A stretch of DNA of 64,000 bases, taken from the NCBI GenBank assembly GCA_021442155.1, contig CM038220.1, positions 81,644,897-81,708,896 on the forward strand, read 5' to 3'. Within the stretch, counting starts at the first letter, position 1. Every line of letters starts with the position of its first letter. This document shows positions 1-13,009 of this stretch, one piece after another. The notes under the pieces are model-generated. The model was not told the origin of the DNA. It saw nothing but the letters and a program-made list of their open reading frames with translations, and made no database searches. This DNA comes from Cymbidium sinense (taxonomy: Eukaryota; Streptophyta; Magnoliopsida; Asparagales; Orchidaceae). The position numbers and the translations under genes were made by a program.

Positions 1-1180
1 TCATATATAAGTTCAACTAAACTCGAATCAAACCAAAACCAAACCAATAGACCCACTTAGGTCAATTTGAGCCAACTTCCAATCCAACCCAAATTGGATT
101 AAACCAAGCTCACCAAAACCTTCCACCATGATTGTTGATCACCCTAGAATGATCAATTGTAATCAATTAGGTCAAACCAAGTCAAGTTAGTCATTTGACC
201 AAGTCAACCCTTAGCCCAAATAAATAAAACTAGCCAAAACTCATCCTACACCAAATTGATTGAAACCAATGATTTGAATCAACCCAAAATCAATATTTAA
301 ATATGACTTGACCAGCAATTAAGTCAAACCAAGACCAATTGTCCATTTGATCCAAATTGACCTAAATTGGCTTAAAGGACCAAATCTAGGTCAAATCATG
401 ATCTAACCCAAATTGATTACAACCAATGGCTCAAGTGCATTCCAAATTGATTATTGAACTTGACCAAAACCATAATTAAACCCAATTTGATTAATCGAAC
501 CCAATTGGTCAACTTGACCCCACCTAGCCCAAATTGGCCTAAATGGTCAATTTGGCCTAAATCAAATTAAATCCAAATTAATTCAAACCAAAGACCACAT
601 TCATCTTCAATTATCCAATTGAACATGAATCAACCCATAACCCAAGCTAATTTGGCCAATTTTGGTCAAATTGATCAACTTGACCCAATATGACCCATAT
701 GACCCATATGACCCAAATTTAGCCAAATCCTCTTAAACCAAGCCATGACCCATTGGGGCTGATGAAACCTGACCCAAACCCATTTGGAATCAGCCAAAAA
801 TAAACCCATCCCATTTAAATCTCTCATGGATCTTCCCCCACATAGGATTCCATCCAACCTCATTTAATTATCCCCATCACATGATTCTCCCCAACATTTG
901 CATTGAATAGAGCTGATCATATGGCAACAAGAGAGAACTTTGGAGCAAAAAATCCAAAGTCCTCAATCAATCCATCATCCATCCCAACCACCCAAGCAAG
1001 ATGGCAATCAATTTGGAGCCAAAAAAGTTCAAAAAAGAATGGATTTTGGCCATTATAAAAGAGGGGAAATAAGGCTTTAGATCTCTTATTCCCACCATCA
1101 TTCAGACCCCTAAAGCTCCCTAAAGCAAAAAGGAACCCATCCCCACCTCTTGAGCCATTTTGAGCTTAAAACACAAATAT
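1..1180 (-). repeat. Outer part of divergent minus arm A0, GTCAA/TTGAC-rich
   Basis: Non-coding. Dense in TTGAC/GTCAA words and in Asn/Leu-like AATTGG/CCAATT runs, in the orientation seen at 21120-21960 and 51590-52420. It is clearly related to them (for example the segment with a gatcaat near 150 followed by GGTCAAACCAAGTCAA) but much more diverged than the B arms are from each other. The window cuts its outer end. The ORF at 675-863 on the minus strand is just translated repeat and is not a gene. Confidence 0.7.
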
Positions 1181-1800
1181 TTATTTTTTTGATGAGGAAA
1201 CGGTAAATATCATAGAAGATGACATTCCGAAGAGAGGCAAGGGTTAAAGATCATTCCAAAGATTCCTCACATACCTAAGAGTTCATTCGGATCTTCACCG
1301 CCATAGAAAACCATCCCCGATGAGGTAAATTTTGCCAAACTTTAGCTGGCCTTAGGATTTCTCGCATTTTGTGTTAATTTTCTTACAATTTTTGGAATTT
1401 CCCCTAGATAATTTTGCATTTTTACTTTAATCATCTCAATAAAAAATTAGATTTTTTGGTAAATCGACACAAAATGAGTCCATTTGGACAAGTTTTAACT
1501 TAGAAAACCCTATTTTTCCTTTAAAGACTACTTTATTCACCATCGCGCATGTACGCCGGCCCCGATGTTCTCGGATCGACGGCTCGATCACATGGATCAC
1601 ATGGATCCGGCCTTGGACCGCATGATAAGATCTGGACCATTCACGTCGGTTCACATCGATGGCTCGACGCACATCCCGCCTCTAGATCATGCTCATCTCA
1701 TCGGTCGATCTTTGATCGGTCTAGAGTGAATCGGTCTCCGCCGTGATTAGTCTTTCCGCCGATGGTCGACGTGAGCACCGCGCAGTTTTTATTTAAAAAA
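1181..1800 (-). repeat. Arm A0 middle segment with a CpG-rich islet (about 1545-1780)
   Basis: The islet at 1545-1780 is strikingly richer in CG than its surroundings (cgcgcat, gccggcccc, ctcggatcgacggctcg and similar). A CpG-rich islet occurs at the matching place in every other arm (47120-47300, 53430-53720, 61980-62250), which supports reading 1-6430 as one degenerate minus arm. ORFs on both strands here (1436-1672, 1549-1746) have no recognisable product. Confidence 0.5.
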
Positions 1801-4109
1801 TTAATTTAAATTACCTAAAACTTAAAAAAAATGATACAAAATAAAATACTTAACCAAACATTTCAAACAAAGGTTCGTTGGATTTGTCTTTCTGAGAGAA
1901 ATCCAACAAAGTCAAAATTCCCAAATTTATCTAAGTATTTTGAGCTTAATTTCAGTTTTAGTGAAAATAAAATTTCATTAATTAAACCAAAAAATATATG
2001 TCGATTAAGTTGAAATTTTAGAGATTAAAATTAAAGTTAAAACACTACAATAGAAATTTCAAGTGAAAAGGACTTCTAGATAGGAAATTAAATTTTGAAG
2101 TTTAGATTGTCCATTTTAATAAAATAAATCAAATAAAAATTCAGAAATTTAGAAAATCTTCAAAAATGGCTTAAATCACTTCAATTGACATCTAGGACTC
2201 TTAAAAATAATGTGATCTTCTAATCCTAATGAACCAAACAAACACTTAAGAAAGTTTAATTCAATTAAAGTTAATTAAAATACAATTTTAAAATAATCAA
2301 ATAAAAAATCAAAATGAAGTACTTAAGCAATCATTAATCAAATCTCAAATAAAAAATATCATTCTTAGAAAATTATGATTAAAACTATTTAAATCACAAA
2401 ATTTTCTTAAATGATTAAATCTTAAAACTTAAATCACAAATTTAAAACTTTAACATACAAATTAAATAACTAAATACAATATGATTTTAATCATATAAAT
2501 TTTCAATATAAATTAAACTTAATTAATATATGACAAATCACATCCATTTGGAATAAGATAATTAATTAACCATTAAATATTTCAACCTAAGAACTAAATC
2601 AAAGCGTTAATGAAATCAAACAAACATAATAAATGAATCAAATCAAATAAAACTCTAATCATAAATAATTAAACTTAATTGAAATGAAATAAACAATTAA
2701 TTCACTTAGTGGCAATGATGGTAATAACAATAATCCTTTAATCAAACAATGATGGAAATTAAATCATTAAACTAATTAAACAAACAATTAATCTAATGAT
2801 TTAAAAAATTTAATTACACTTAATAAAACTTAAATTAAACATCTAATTAATGCAAACTTAATGAATTAATCATCATCTTAATTAATCAAATTAATTTAAA
2901 TAAGTTACAAAATTAACTCTAAAATTAAGCTTAAATCAAACCACTAATTAAATTTAACAATTAATCACACCCTCAAGTAAGCTAATTAATTAATCAAATT
3001 AATCATATTAAAACCTAGCTTAATCAAACATAATCAAATTGAAATTAAATACTAATCAAAAACCAAATTAAACCTAAATCATTAAGCCATTAATTACATC
3101 ATTAAGAATTAAATAAATCATTATTTAATTTAATAATTAACTTAAACACACTCCTTAATCAAACTAATTACCATTAATCCAATTGAATAAACACCTAATT
3201 AATGCAAACTTAATAAATTAATCCACCATCTTAATAAATCAAATTTACTTTATAAATCATTTTAAAATTAATTGAAATCAAACAATTAATTAATCTACTA
3301 ATTAATTTGATCACACATCTTAAGTAAACTAATTAAAGTCAATCAAAATAATCATATTAAACTTAAATTTAATCAAACATAATTGCAATTAAATACCAAT
3401 AAATTCTTACTTTGAACTTAAATCATTAAGTCATTAATTACATCATTAACCTAAACAAATATGAAATTAAATTTAAAAAAATAATAATAAATCTTTACTT
3501 AATTTAATAATTGATCGTACCTCTTAAATAAGCTAATTAAATTAATCAAATTAATCATATTAAAGTTAAGCTTAATTTAAATAATAAATTTGAACATAAT
3601 CAAAATGAAATTAAATGCAATCAAATCCTAAATAAGTCATTAATTACATCATCAACCTAATAAATATACTAAATTAAAAAATTAAACAAACCCATATTTA
3701 ATTTAATAATTAAGCTAAACACACTTCTAATTAAACTAATAAACACATTGAACCTAAACCCATAGTAATAAAGCTAATCAAATAAATCAAATCAAATTAA
3801 ATTAAATTAAGAAAGACTCTCATCAATTTAATATGTAAAATCAAATCTCATTCAACCAACTTAAATAAGATAAACTAATTAACTATCCAATGTATGAAAT
3901 CAAAATGCAAAACCAAACTTTGATAAACATGACAAATATGAGATTAAAAATAAAATTAATTACAAGGAATCAAACTCAATTAAAATCAAAATAAAAAATC
4001 TCACTAATCTAATATGATCAAACTACAAATGAATAAACCATAATAAAATCAAATAAACATAAATTAAGTCACATAACTATAATCAAAGAAAACAATTAGA
4101 TATTAATTT
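1801..4109. repeat. AT-rich part of arm A0 with degenerate tandem repeats (clearest 2840-3740)
   Basis: Made almost only of AATTAA, AATCAA and TTAAAT words. A repeated block can be followed: CTAATTAATGCAAACTTAAT occurs near 2843 and 3194, and the sequence around AATTAATCATATTAAA recurs near 2990, 3345 and 3545 with TTAATTACATCATTAA following at about 3091, 3436 and 3641. Spacing is about 345-350 bp, with one shorter unit of about 205 bp. No coding potential seen. Confidence 0.55.
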
Positions 4110-4495
4110 AAAAAGATATTGAATTATCAAGATTTAATTAAATCAAAACATAATCTAAAATAAATCAGAATTTAAACAAATTAATCATTAAATCAGGATA
4201 TTGAATTATCAAGATTTAATTAAATTAAAACATCTAATTTAAAATTAATTAATCAAAAACACATGAATTTAAAGAAACTTAAACTTCATTAGATATTAAG
4301 GATATTAAATTATCAAGATGTAATTAAATCAACACATTTAATCCAAAATTAATCAATTAAACACATGAAGCTTAAACAAACTCAAATCAATAGATATTAA
4401 GGATATTAAATTATCAAGATGTAATTAAATCAACACATTTAATCCAAAATTAATCAATTAAATACATGAAGCTTAAACAAACTCAAATTCTAACA
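4110..4495. repeat. Tandem repeat, about 101-104 bp period, just under 4 copies
   Basis: The word GGATATTxAATTATCAAG starts near 4113 (partial), 4197, 4300 and 4401, each followed by a TAATTAAAT...TTAATCAATTAA...ACATGAA block. The last two copies are almost identical, so this array expanded late. It lies inside the AT-rich zone of arm A0. Confidence 0.75.
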
Positions 4496-6430
4496 ATAAA
4501 ATGAATTATACAAATTCAAATGGACCGATTAAGATACATAAGGACCTTAGCTAGACTCTTTAGAGTTAGGATGTAGAATAGGATGAGTTCATCTACAAAT
4601 GGAATTCATTCTACTCTTCATTCTTGAAAACTTAAACATCACTTAACCAAATAAAAGTGAAATAAAATAAAAAAATAAATTATTAAATCATTTAAATTGA
4701 AATCACCCAAAGGTAAAATTTAAACAAAATTTAAACTAAATTGAAACTTAAACTAAAGAAGTCTAGTAAAGTCTTGCCACACAAGTTAAGCACACACATT
4801 AAAATACTAAGTCACTTCTAGTGCTAAGTTAGGTTATGTATGTATGATGTTGTATTTTTTTGATGTAATATTTTAAACTGGATGTTAGGTGTATGTTTCA
4901 TAGTCGGATGTTAGTATTAGCCTAATCATATTTTTGCAAAGGGGTTATGCTTAAGGTTGTAATAAAAATAAATACTTTGTAGGTTGCTTAGCCCTAAGCA
5001 TAACCCATGTTAGGACAGGTGGGCTTGGTTACCCATGTATGGAGTGCTAAGTCCAAATTATTCAAATAACTGCTTGGTTTGTATGGTGTATTTAGCTAAC
5101 AATTATTTTACAAGTGTAGTTAGATTAATTTTTTCTATTTTTAATGTAATTTTGCATTAGGAATTAAGATTAGTGTTATGATGGCTACAGAACCTGTGGG
5201 TGCCTGTGATGCCTTTGGAGCAAATCAAATCAAAAGAAAGAGAAGGAAGAAATGAAGAAAAGAAGACCCCATAGCATGTATTATTATTTTTTGTAATCTT
5301 GGTTGTATATAGAGCTACCATTTTTTTCTTTTTTCAGGGTATACAGAGAAACCCGATCACACTGACCTTTTATTCTTTTATGATAGTCTATAAAATTATT
5401 TGATGTTGTGTTTAGATTGCACATTAGAATGACATGATTTTCATAGTTTCTTTATGACTGATGCTTGAATGTGTGGCCTGGATGTGGTAGGATCTTAGGA
5501 TGAAGAAATTAATTTTTCTACCCTAATTAACAACTCATAATTAAAATTTTAAAATAACTCATAACTTCACCATAAAGCCTAGAAATTAAATCAAGATGAT
5601 AAAATTTTTAGCAACCCCTTAGCTGGATGAATGAATGTGTAATATCATGCATGTCATATTCTTCCACTCTTGTTAAGAGGGGGCTTCCATCTTTGCTGAG
5701 AATGAAGGCATAACCTATGAGAGCCGTTGATGGATGAACACCCCTTTCTCTCTTAATTTGGCCCATAATCAAGTTCTCATGCATTTAGGCATACAAAATT
5801 CCATAGCCTATGTAAAAACAAAAAGTCCAAAAGAATTGAATAAATTTGATAAAATTTACGTTAAGATCATGGATTCATACAACTCATGCTCTAGTCTCTT
5901 AGGGAGTGAGTTTAAGGACTTAGTTTCCTCTCTAAATAAATTACAGTCTTTCCATCTTGCAAAGCATAAGACTTGCCTACACAATTTTAAAGTGTAGGAA
6001 GAGTTAGCTGGTTGCCACTCCAAGCGGTAATAAGTTCAACAATCGGGTGGTTTATTCTCTCTTATGGAGATACACCATATACCCATTTTTTCTTTAGATT
6101 TTGGTCATGTTTTCATCCTCGCAAAATCTTCCTAGATTTAGGATTTAAGGTTGTTGTTTCCCTTTGTGGGCTACAAGCATAAATCCCCACCTCAAGCATT
6201 TCCATAATCTTAGGTTGTGGAATTATAAGCCCTAGCAATCAAATAAAATGTCAACTCAAAATAATTAACTTACTTCAATTTCAAAAATATAAAACCCAAC
6301 TATAGGGTAGATTGGAATGCTCACTAAGCTTCCTAGTATCATGAGCATTTCTAACTTTCTCCATTTGGATTACAAAAATAAGTCTTCTCCTTGATCTATC
6401 TCATTTGATTTTCTAAAATAACCAATCGCT
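4496..6430 (-). repeat. Inner part of minus arm A0
   Basis: Matches, in the same orientation, 25200-26730 and 56000-57642, and in reverse 27241-28900 and 58046-59750. Shared landmarks are the 'cacttctagt' block near 4813, the GATGT...TAGTCTGGATGTTA-like block near 4870, the polypurine stretch near 5230-5260, and the gtgtgcatgatattacaca-like zone near 5640. The ORF at 5734-5997 is a chance ORF: the homologous positions in the other arms are not open. Confidence 0.75.
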
Positions 6431-6795
6431 TGAAAATCTTAACCTTGAAATCTTTGGAGACCATAATTGTCTAGTTTAATCAAGAGTATTCTTAAAGAAT
6501 TCACATTTCTTAGGATGTAATTAACTATGGGGGCATGCCTCCATAAGAAACTTAAAGAACCCACCTTAAAATAAATCCTATTTTACTTTTTCATGTAAAG
6601 TAGGGAAAAGATCTATGGTATATTCGAAGACCCATCTTGCCTTAGGAGTCATTATTACGTGATTAGGTCCATTATAGGGTGGTGATTTCTATCTTTCAAG
6701 ATAGTGCATCATTCTTTAATGTCATACTCGATCACTTCAATAAGTACCCCTAAGATTTAGGTGTATCTCAAAAAATAAACACCACATAAGGACTA
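6430..6795 (-). repeat. Loop between arms A0 and A, inverted relative to the other loops
   Basis: This roughly 365-bp central sequence is the reverse complement of the loop at 26731-27240. For example 'tctatctttcaagatag' and 'cattatagggtggtgatt' here read as 'ctatctcgaaagataga' and 'aagtcaccactctataatg' at 26870-26910. The flanking arms keep their outward orientation, so the loop alone has flipped. Here the inverted arms also extend about 120 bp further inward than in the other two dyads. Confidence 0.75.
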
Positions 6796-7956
6796 TTAAT
6801 CGATTGGTTTATGTTTAAGATGAAATGGGATTGATCAAAAGGGAGTTATTATCAAGCCAAAATGGAAGATAAGTAGGAAATGCTCGATGCTAGGAAACTA
6901 GGGAACATCTCAAACTTTCAAATTTTTTTTTGGAAATTGATTTAGTTTGTTTGAGTTGCATTTTTCATTAGAATTTTAGGACTTAAGATTCCTTAACACA
7001 AGATTAAAGAAATACTTAGGAGGTGAGGAATTATGCTTATAACACACAAATGGGAGAAGTAACCATGAAGCTAAATCTAGGTATGGTGAGAAACAACCTA
7101 AATCTAAGGTGAAAAATGGGATATCGATTTGCCTCCACATGAGAGGACAAACCACCCGATAGCTTGAACTTACAACTACCCTGGGGTGGCCGCCAACTAA
7201 CTCCTCTTATGATTTTAAATACTTGTAAGCAAGTCTTTATGCTTATGCAAGATAGCTAGACTTTTATTATTTAGAAAGAGACTATGTCCTTAAACTCACT
7301 CCTTAAAGAGACTAGATCGTAAAGGGACATGCTTCAATTGACCTAAATCTAATGCATTTTATTTTATTTTGGACAATTATTTTGACTTGCTTAATTTTAT
7401 GACTAATGCATGAGAAATTATATGGCCAAAATCAACGAAGGTAGAGGTGGTGAGTTTCCACCACGGTCGTTAAAGGTCAAGCTAGGTTCTCTAGCAAAGG
7501 TGGAAGCCCTCCAATCAAGAGTGAAATAAGATGCATTTGTGAATGATATTATAAAGAAATGTTCATCCAGCTGAGGGTTTGCTAATTCTTTTATCTTGAT
7601 ATTAATCCTAAGCTTTAGGTGAGGTTATGAGTTATTTAATTTTATTTTGAGTTGTTAAGTTGGGTAAAAGATTTATTTTTCCCTAAAGAACCTAACACAC
7701 TTGTAGGCTATTCATAAAGCAAAGAAGAAACTAGGAAAAGCATGTCACTTAATGCAAAATCTAAATAAATCATCAAATAATTTATAAAGTTAATCGTAAA
7801 AAGAATAAATGATCATTTGCAGTCGGGCACCACCGCACAAACCCAAAAATATCAAATATGGATAGACGAGCTCTACCCTTATACAACCTGGATTACAAAT
7901 GAATTGAATTACAATTTAAGCAAATGAATTCATTGATATGGGGCTCTTCAAGCTTT

Positions 7957-8020
7957 ATTCTTCTTTATTCTTTCTTCTTTCTTTCTTATTCTTCTTTCTT
8001 CTTCTTCTTTTGGTTTCTCC
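7957..8020 (+). repeat. Polypyrimidine (TTC/TTTC) tract in arm A
   Basis: About 60 bases of nearly pure T/C ending in tttggtttctcctttc. The same tract is at 28338-28390, 44390-44450 and 59127-59185, and as a polypurine tract at 25683-25720 and 56530-56565 in the minus arms. Its position is constant, just outside the 'gttggaaggt' block. Confidence 0.8.
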
Positions 8021-11000
8021 TTTCGATGGTTGGAAGGTAGATGCTCCAAGGATTCACATGGTGCATAAGATGGGATCTTATGACCAATGCTCATCCTAAT
8101 CCCCATAACAAATCATTCCAAAATCCTAAATATATAAATTTTTACATGAAAAGGAAAAGGTAAATCTAACTAACACCTACAAAATAAAGGTTAGTTAAAT
8201 CACACAATACAAATCCAAGCATGTATATTGGACTTATCACCCACACATGGGTGACTAAGTTCACTGCCTATGGATTATGCTTAGGTATAAGCACTTGCAA
8301 GCAAGAAGCATTTATATTTTTATTTATAATATCACCCCTTAAGCACAATCCTTAAAAAAATAGTTAGACTAAGCACGTCCTACCATTCATTCTATAAACA
8401 TACACCCTAACATTCAATCTAAAGCATTCATCACAAAACAAAATATAACATCAAACCTTACACTGACCTAACCTAAAGCTAGAAGTGGTGATTTAGGCTA
8501 ATTTGCATGCTTTGAAGGTTTGTGTGGTATGCTTAGCTTATGACTTTAGGTTCAAGTTTTCTAAGTGTGAAGGACATGTTCAACTTAGAGGAGGGTTTCA
8601 TTTAAGTTGTTTAAATATTTTGGTTTGGTTTTATTTCATGTTTTAATTTGATTTGAGTGAAACTTATAATTAATTACTAAGTTATGAAGAGAGGGAAAGA
8701 GAAGAGAACTTCAGTTTTCTTCCCTAATCATAATTTTCAAAGGTAGGTTCATGTTTTAGTTTCATTTAGTTGAATGTTTTGACATCTTTTAATCAATCCT
8801 ATGTTTAGACAAACTCTAAACAAACCTATTCAAAAGGAAAGGCATTTTAAGATTAAATAAAATGAATCAAAATTCACATAATACACATTACTTCATTCTT
8901 TCCCAACATATATAACATGCATATGGATGGATCCATATATCTATTTATGCAAATGAGTGTAGTTAACACACTTTATGATGCATGCTAAGTAATTCATTTA
9001 AGAAAATTTAGAAGTTGAATATGCATGATTTTTGTTAAGTAGAAAAGGTTTTATTTATCCAAAATTTTACATACATACATGAAAGTAAGAAAGACATAAG
9101 TGAGTACAATGTTATTGTTAACCCGAGGTGTAAGGTACAATACCTAGCCTCGCAACCTCGTGATTATCCAGACTAATATATCACTTTCCTTAATTACAAA
9201 CATGTATATAAAAGAAATGAAAAGGGGGAAGGGATATGCAAAAGTTATTTAATAGATTCCTTTTTGTTTATGCAATTTATTCATGCAAGTATAGGCAATC
9301 CTTCTTAGATGATAGCATAGAGATGAATAGGGTATGATATTAAGTAAGTATTGGGTTCTTACCAAATGAACCTTACATCTTACTAACTTCTATTCAAAAC
9401 TATGCTAACATGAGGAAGAAATAGAGCATATGCTAAACATGCTTTTATAATCCATCACATGGAAACTTATAAGTAAAATATAGTAACACTTTTTGATTTG
9501 ACATTTATTTATAAGTTTTGAAAATATTTTGGATTTAGTTGTGATAATAGCCACTCATATTTTACTTTAGCCAACACATGCACATTTGACATAAAGTAAA
9601 TAATTTTTATTTTAAAAATTTTTAACATGAAATTATGAATGCATGAATCATATGGCATACAACTTAACATGTTGGGAAAGATCTATGAAAGCATATGAAC
9701 AAACTAATTTTACTTAAATCCTAAGACATTCTTAAGAAAAAAAATTAGAATAAATCAAAGTGAATTTCAAAATGATTTTTGTTTAGTTTGAAGTGATTTA
9801 ATTTTGAAAAGAGATGAGTTTGATATTCTAACCTATTCCACATGTATTTTGTATTTTTTTAATTTTAGATAATTAAATCCATTTTAAGCTTTGATTAGGT
9901 TAAGCATTAATTAACTCATACCTACAACACCTTAGAAAAATTAACAAAAGTAATTATGAGCCAATGAGATGACATAAAACCCATAAGTAATTTAAATTTG
10001 CAAATGCTAATAATGAAAAGGCCTTGAATTTGGCTCACATAAAAAAGTTAATTGCTAAGGGTTTAGCTTAAGTACTTTTAAAACATCCCTTCACACTTAT
10101 GAAAGGGGTTTTAATTTCTTAATTAGACTTAAGTTAAACATCTAAACATCTACCCAAGAGAGATTAATTAAGTTCTATAAACTTTTAGAATATTTTGAAA
10201 ATTGTTTAAGGGATTAATGAGTTAACTCTTAATTAAGGGATTAAGAGAAAAGGTGTAGGGAATAGCTTAGGGAAATGCCCCAAAAATTCCATAAAACCCT
10301 ACTCACCGGATCCACTAATCAAACTTAATCATAGGATAAATCCACTAATCACACCTGAATTCACCTTAATTACATGAAAGGGTTAATTAAGGAATGAAAT
10401 AGCAATTTTCCCAATTAAGCCCTCAATAAATCTCAAGAAATTAGGGAGTCATAGGTCATCCCTAAAATGAATCTAGAAGTTTGAGATCAATTGACCCAAT
10501 TAAATAATAATTAACTAATTAAAATTCCCAAAAAAGTTAAATTGCATAAATTAAAATCCATTAAAATATTTAAATATTCTAGATGAAATTATCTTTCCAT
10601 AGCATATTTATTTTTTAAATTTTCTATGAAGGGTTATGAATTTTAGAAGTTATGATTAATTAGAAAATTAGGTAAACAACTAATACCCATACTCAACTCA
10701 TGACATGATGATCACTTTTACATGTGTCCTGCCATGAGCCACCCACTTAAAGGTCATATCAAGAAGGAGGTTGGCAGTGCACGCTCTTATATCCTTGGTC
10801 ATTCGATCAAAGATCAGACAGTTAAGGATTCACCTGCGGTTTAAAACAGATAAAAGATTTCTAAAACATGCCAAATAATCTTAGATGTCCATCTAAAATG
10901 TGCAAATTGACAACTGAGATGAGCCAAGTTCTTGAGGATTAATGGAGATCCCATGATCCAAGGGAGATCTGAGCATCTAGCATGGAATCATGACTCAACC

Positions 11001-11879
11001 CACACCATCCAGGCATCATTACCTACCTTCCATTGATTTCATGCAATGAAATTCCAAAGGACTCACCTATCGCTAAAAAAAAATTACATACCTCAGAGGT
11101 GATCACCAAGCTGAGATGAGGTGTTTGTGGAGACTGTTGAAAGAGCCTTGGGTTGAGTGGATCATCCTAAGACCAACACCACTTGATCTCACTTGTGATT
11201 TGATCAATGAGGCTCTCCTTGTGGGAACTCAAATGGATTCTTGGGCAAGTTGAATTGGTCTTTAGGAGTGTAGAAGGAATTGAGATCAAGTGGAGGAAGT
11301 TGGAAATGATTGAGCTCCCTATTTTGCACTATGCAAAATTGAGAATTAGGGAAATCAAATCCTCTAAACACCTTGGAATGCTGAGGATTCTAGGGTTCCT
11401 AGGCTTCAATCGAGTGTGAGTGTAGTGAATTCTCTTTGAATTAGGGGGAGTATATCTAACCCTATGGCAATCAGATGGCTGACCTATTAGTTGCCATTTT
11501 CATCAAATTGACCATATGGAGTGAACTATTTAGGTTGTTAGATCATTGCACATGGTCAATTTAATCCCTTGAGTGGAATGCCAACCTCCCATGTGCATCA
11601 AATTGAGCTTAGGAGGGAGTTTGAAAATTGAATTTTATATATATTTTTGGTCTATGGGTCAAATGGGTTGACCCAAACCCATTGGGTTGGGTCCACCACT
11701 CATCACTAAGTCCCCTTGAGGAAAGCCTCACGTGATTGGAAGAGGATACCCATGAGTTTGTTCTTTGGACTTGGGGTAAAATGGTCATTTTTCTATTTTT
11801 TCACCTTGGGTATGTTTGGTATGTTGGAAAATAGGTTTGGCCAAGTTTCATTGGATTTGAAATCTTGATATTTTGGCTC

Positions 11880-12660
11880 ATGTTGACATCAAAATGGGTC
11901 AACTTAGGTCAAGTTGACCAATTGGTCAAACTGGATCAAACCAAGGGTTGGGTCAAGTTCATATGACCATTTGAAATATTTTGGTGCCTTCAATTTGGTT
12001 CAATTTGGTATATATTTGAGTTTGGCTCATATGTCTCATTTAGGTCAAATGGGTCAAGTTGACCTATTTGACCTATTTAGGTAGGTCAAGGGTAGGTTTA
12101 GGTTAGGTTAGTCATATGGAGTGGATTGGTATCTTTATTTTCACTCAATTTGGGTTAAGTTCAATTGGCTTAACATGACTAGTCATGTCTCCAAGGTCAA
12201 TTGGTTGAGTCTAGTTGGCCATTGAGGCTTTGGTCAAGTTCCACAAGTGATTTGGGATAGTCTTGACCCATTAAATCAATTTGGCTTATATCATGTTTTA
12301 ACACATTTTGGTCCTTTAGGTCAAATTGGGTCAACTTGGGTCAAGTGGGCCAATTGGGCTAGGTTAGGCTCAAATGCTGGCTTGGTCAAGTTCAAACATA
12401 GGTTATGAGGGAACTTAGATCAATGGTTTTAGTCAATTTAGCTTATGGTGGAATTTGACTATGTTAGGTTTCAATTTAGGTTAAGTGTTGACTTGGTCTA
12501 GCCATAGGTTTGACTTGGTTTGACCCAATTTGATTGATTGATCATTCCATGATGATCATGATGAGAGGAATATATGAGTTTGGTTCAATCCAATTTGGTT
12601 AGGATCAAAAGTTCATAAGGTACTTTAGGTCACTTTAGGTCAAGTGAGCCTAAGTGGGTT
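11880..12660 (+). repeat. TTGAC/GTCAA-dense zone of arm A
   Basis: Dozens of GGTCAA, TTGACC and GGTCAAGTTGACC words with CCAATTGG between them. TTGAC[C/T] is the core of the W-box bound by plant WRKY factors, so each zone is formally a dense cluster of W-box cores on both strands. Binding is not shown. Confidence 0.7.
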
Positions 12661-13009
12661 AAATGGCTTAGTCAAAGCTTGATTTGAAGTTGATTGATCT
12701 TGTATATGGACTCATGATTGAAATATAAATCCATTTACAAGTGGTTTGAAGTCAAATGGATTTTGATCCATTTGAAAATTTCATATTCAAAGGAAGAATA
12801 TAAAAGGGTCTTGGGTTTGATTTTGATTTGAGTTTTGATTGAATGATTGAGGTTTGGATTTATATATCAGCTTGATTGTAGGGTTGATTGAACTGAGAGA
12901 AAATCAAGAGGTTGGCTTGATTTGAGTGATTTGGCTAAGTTCAAGATTTTGGCTTGAAAGGCTTAGATTTGATTTTGAATTGATTTTTGATTTTGGAATT
13001 GGTTTGATT

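Noticed and set aside
1545..1780. CpG-rich patch as a promoter island of a host gene
   Set aside because: The same patch occurs at the matching position of every arm, with no ORF or transcript signals consistently beside it.
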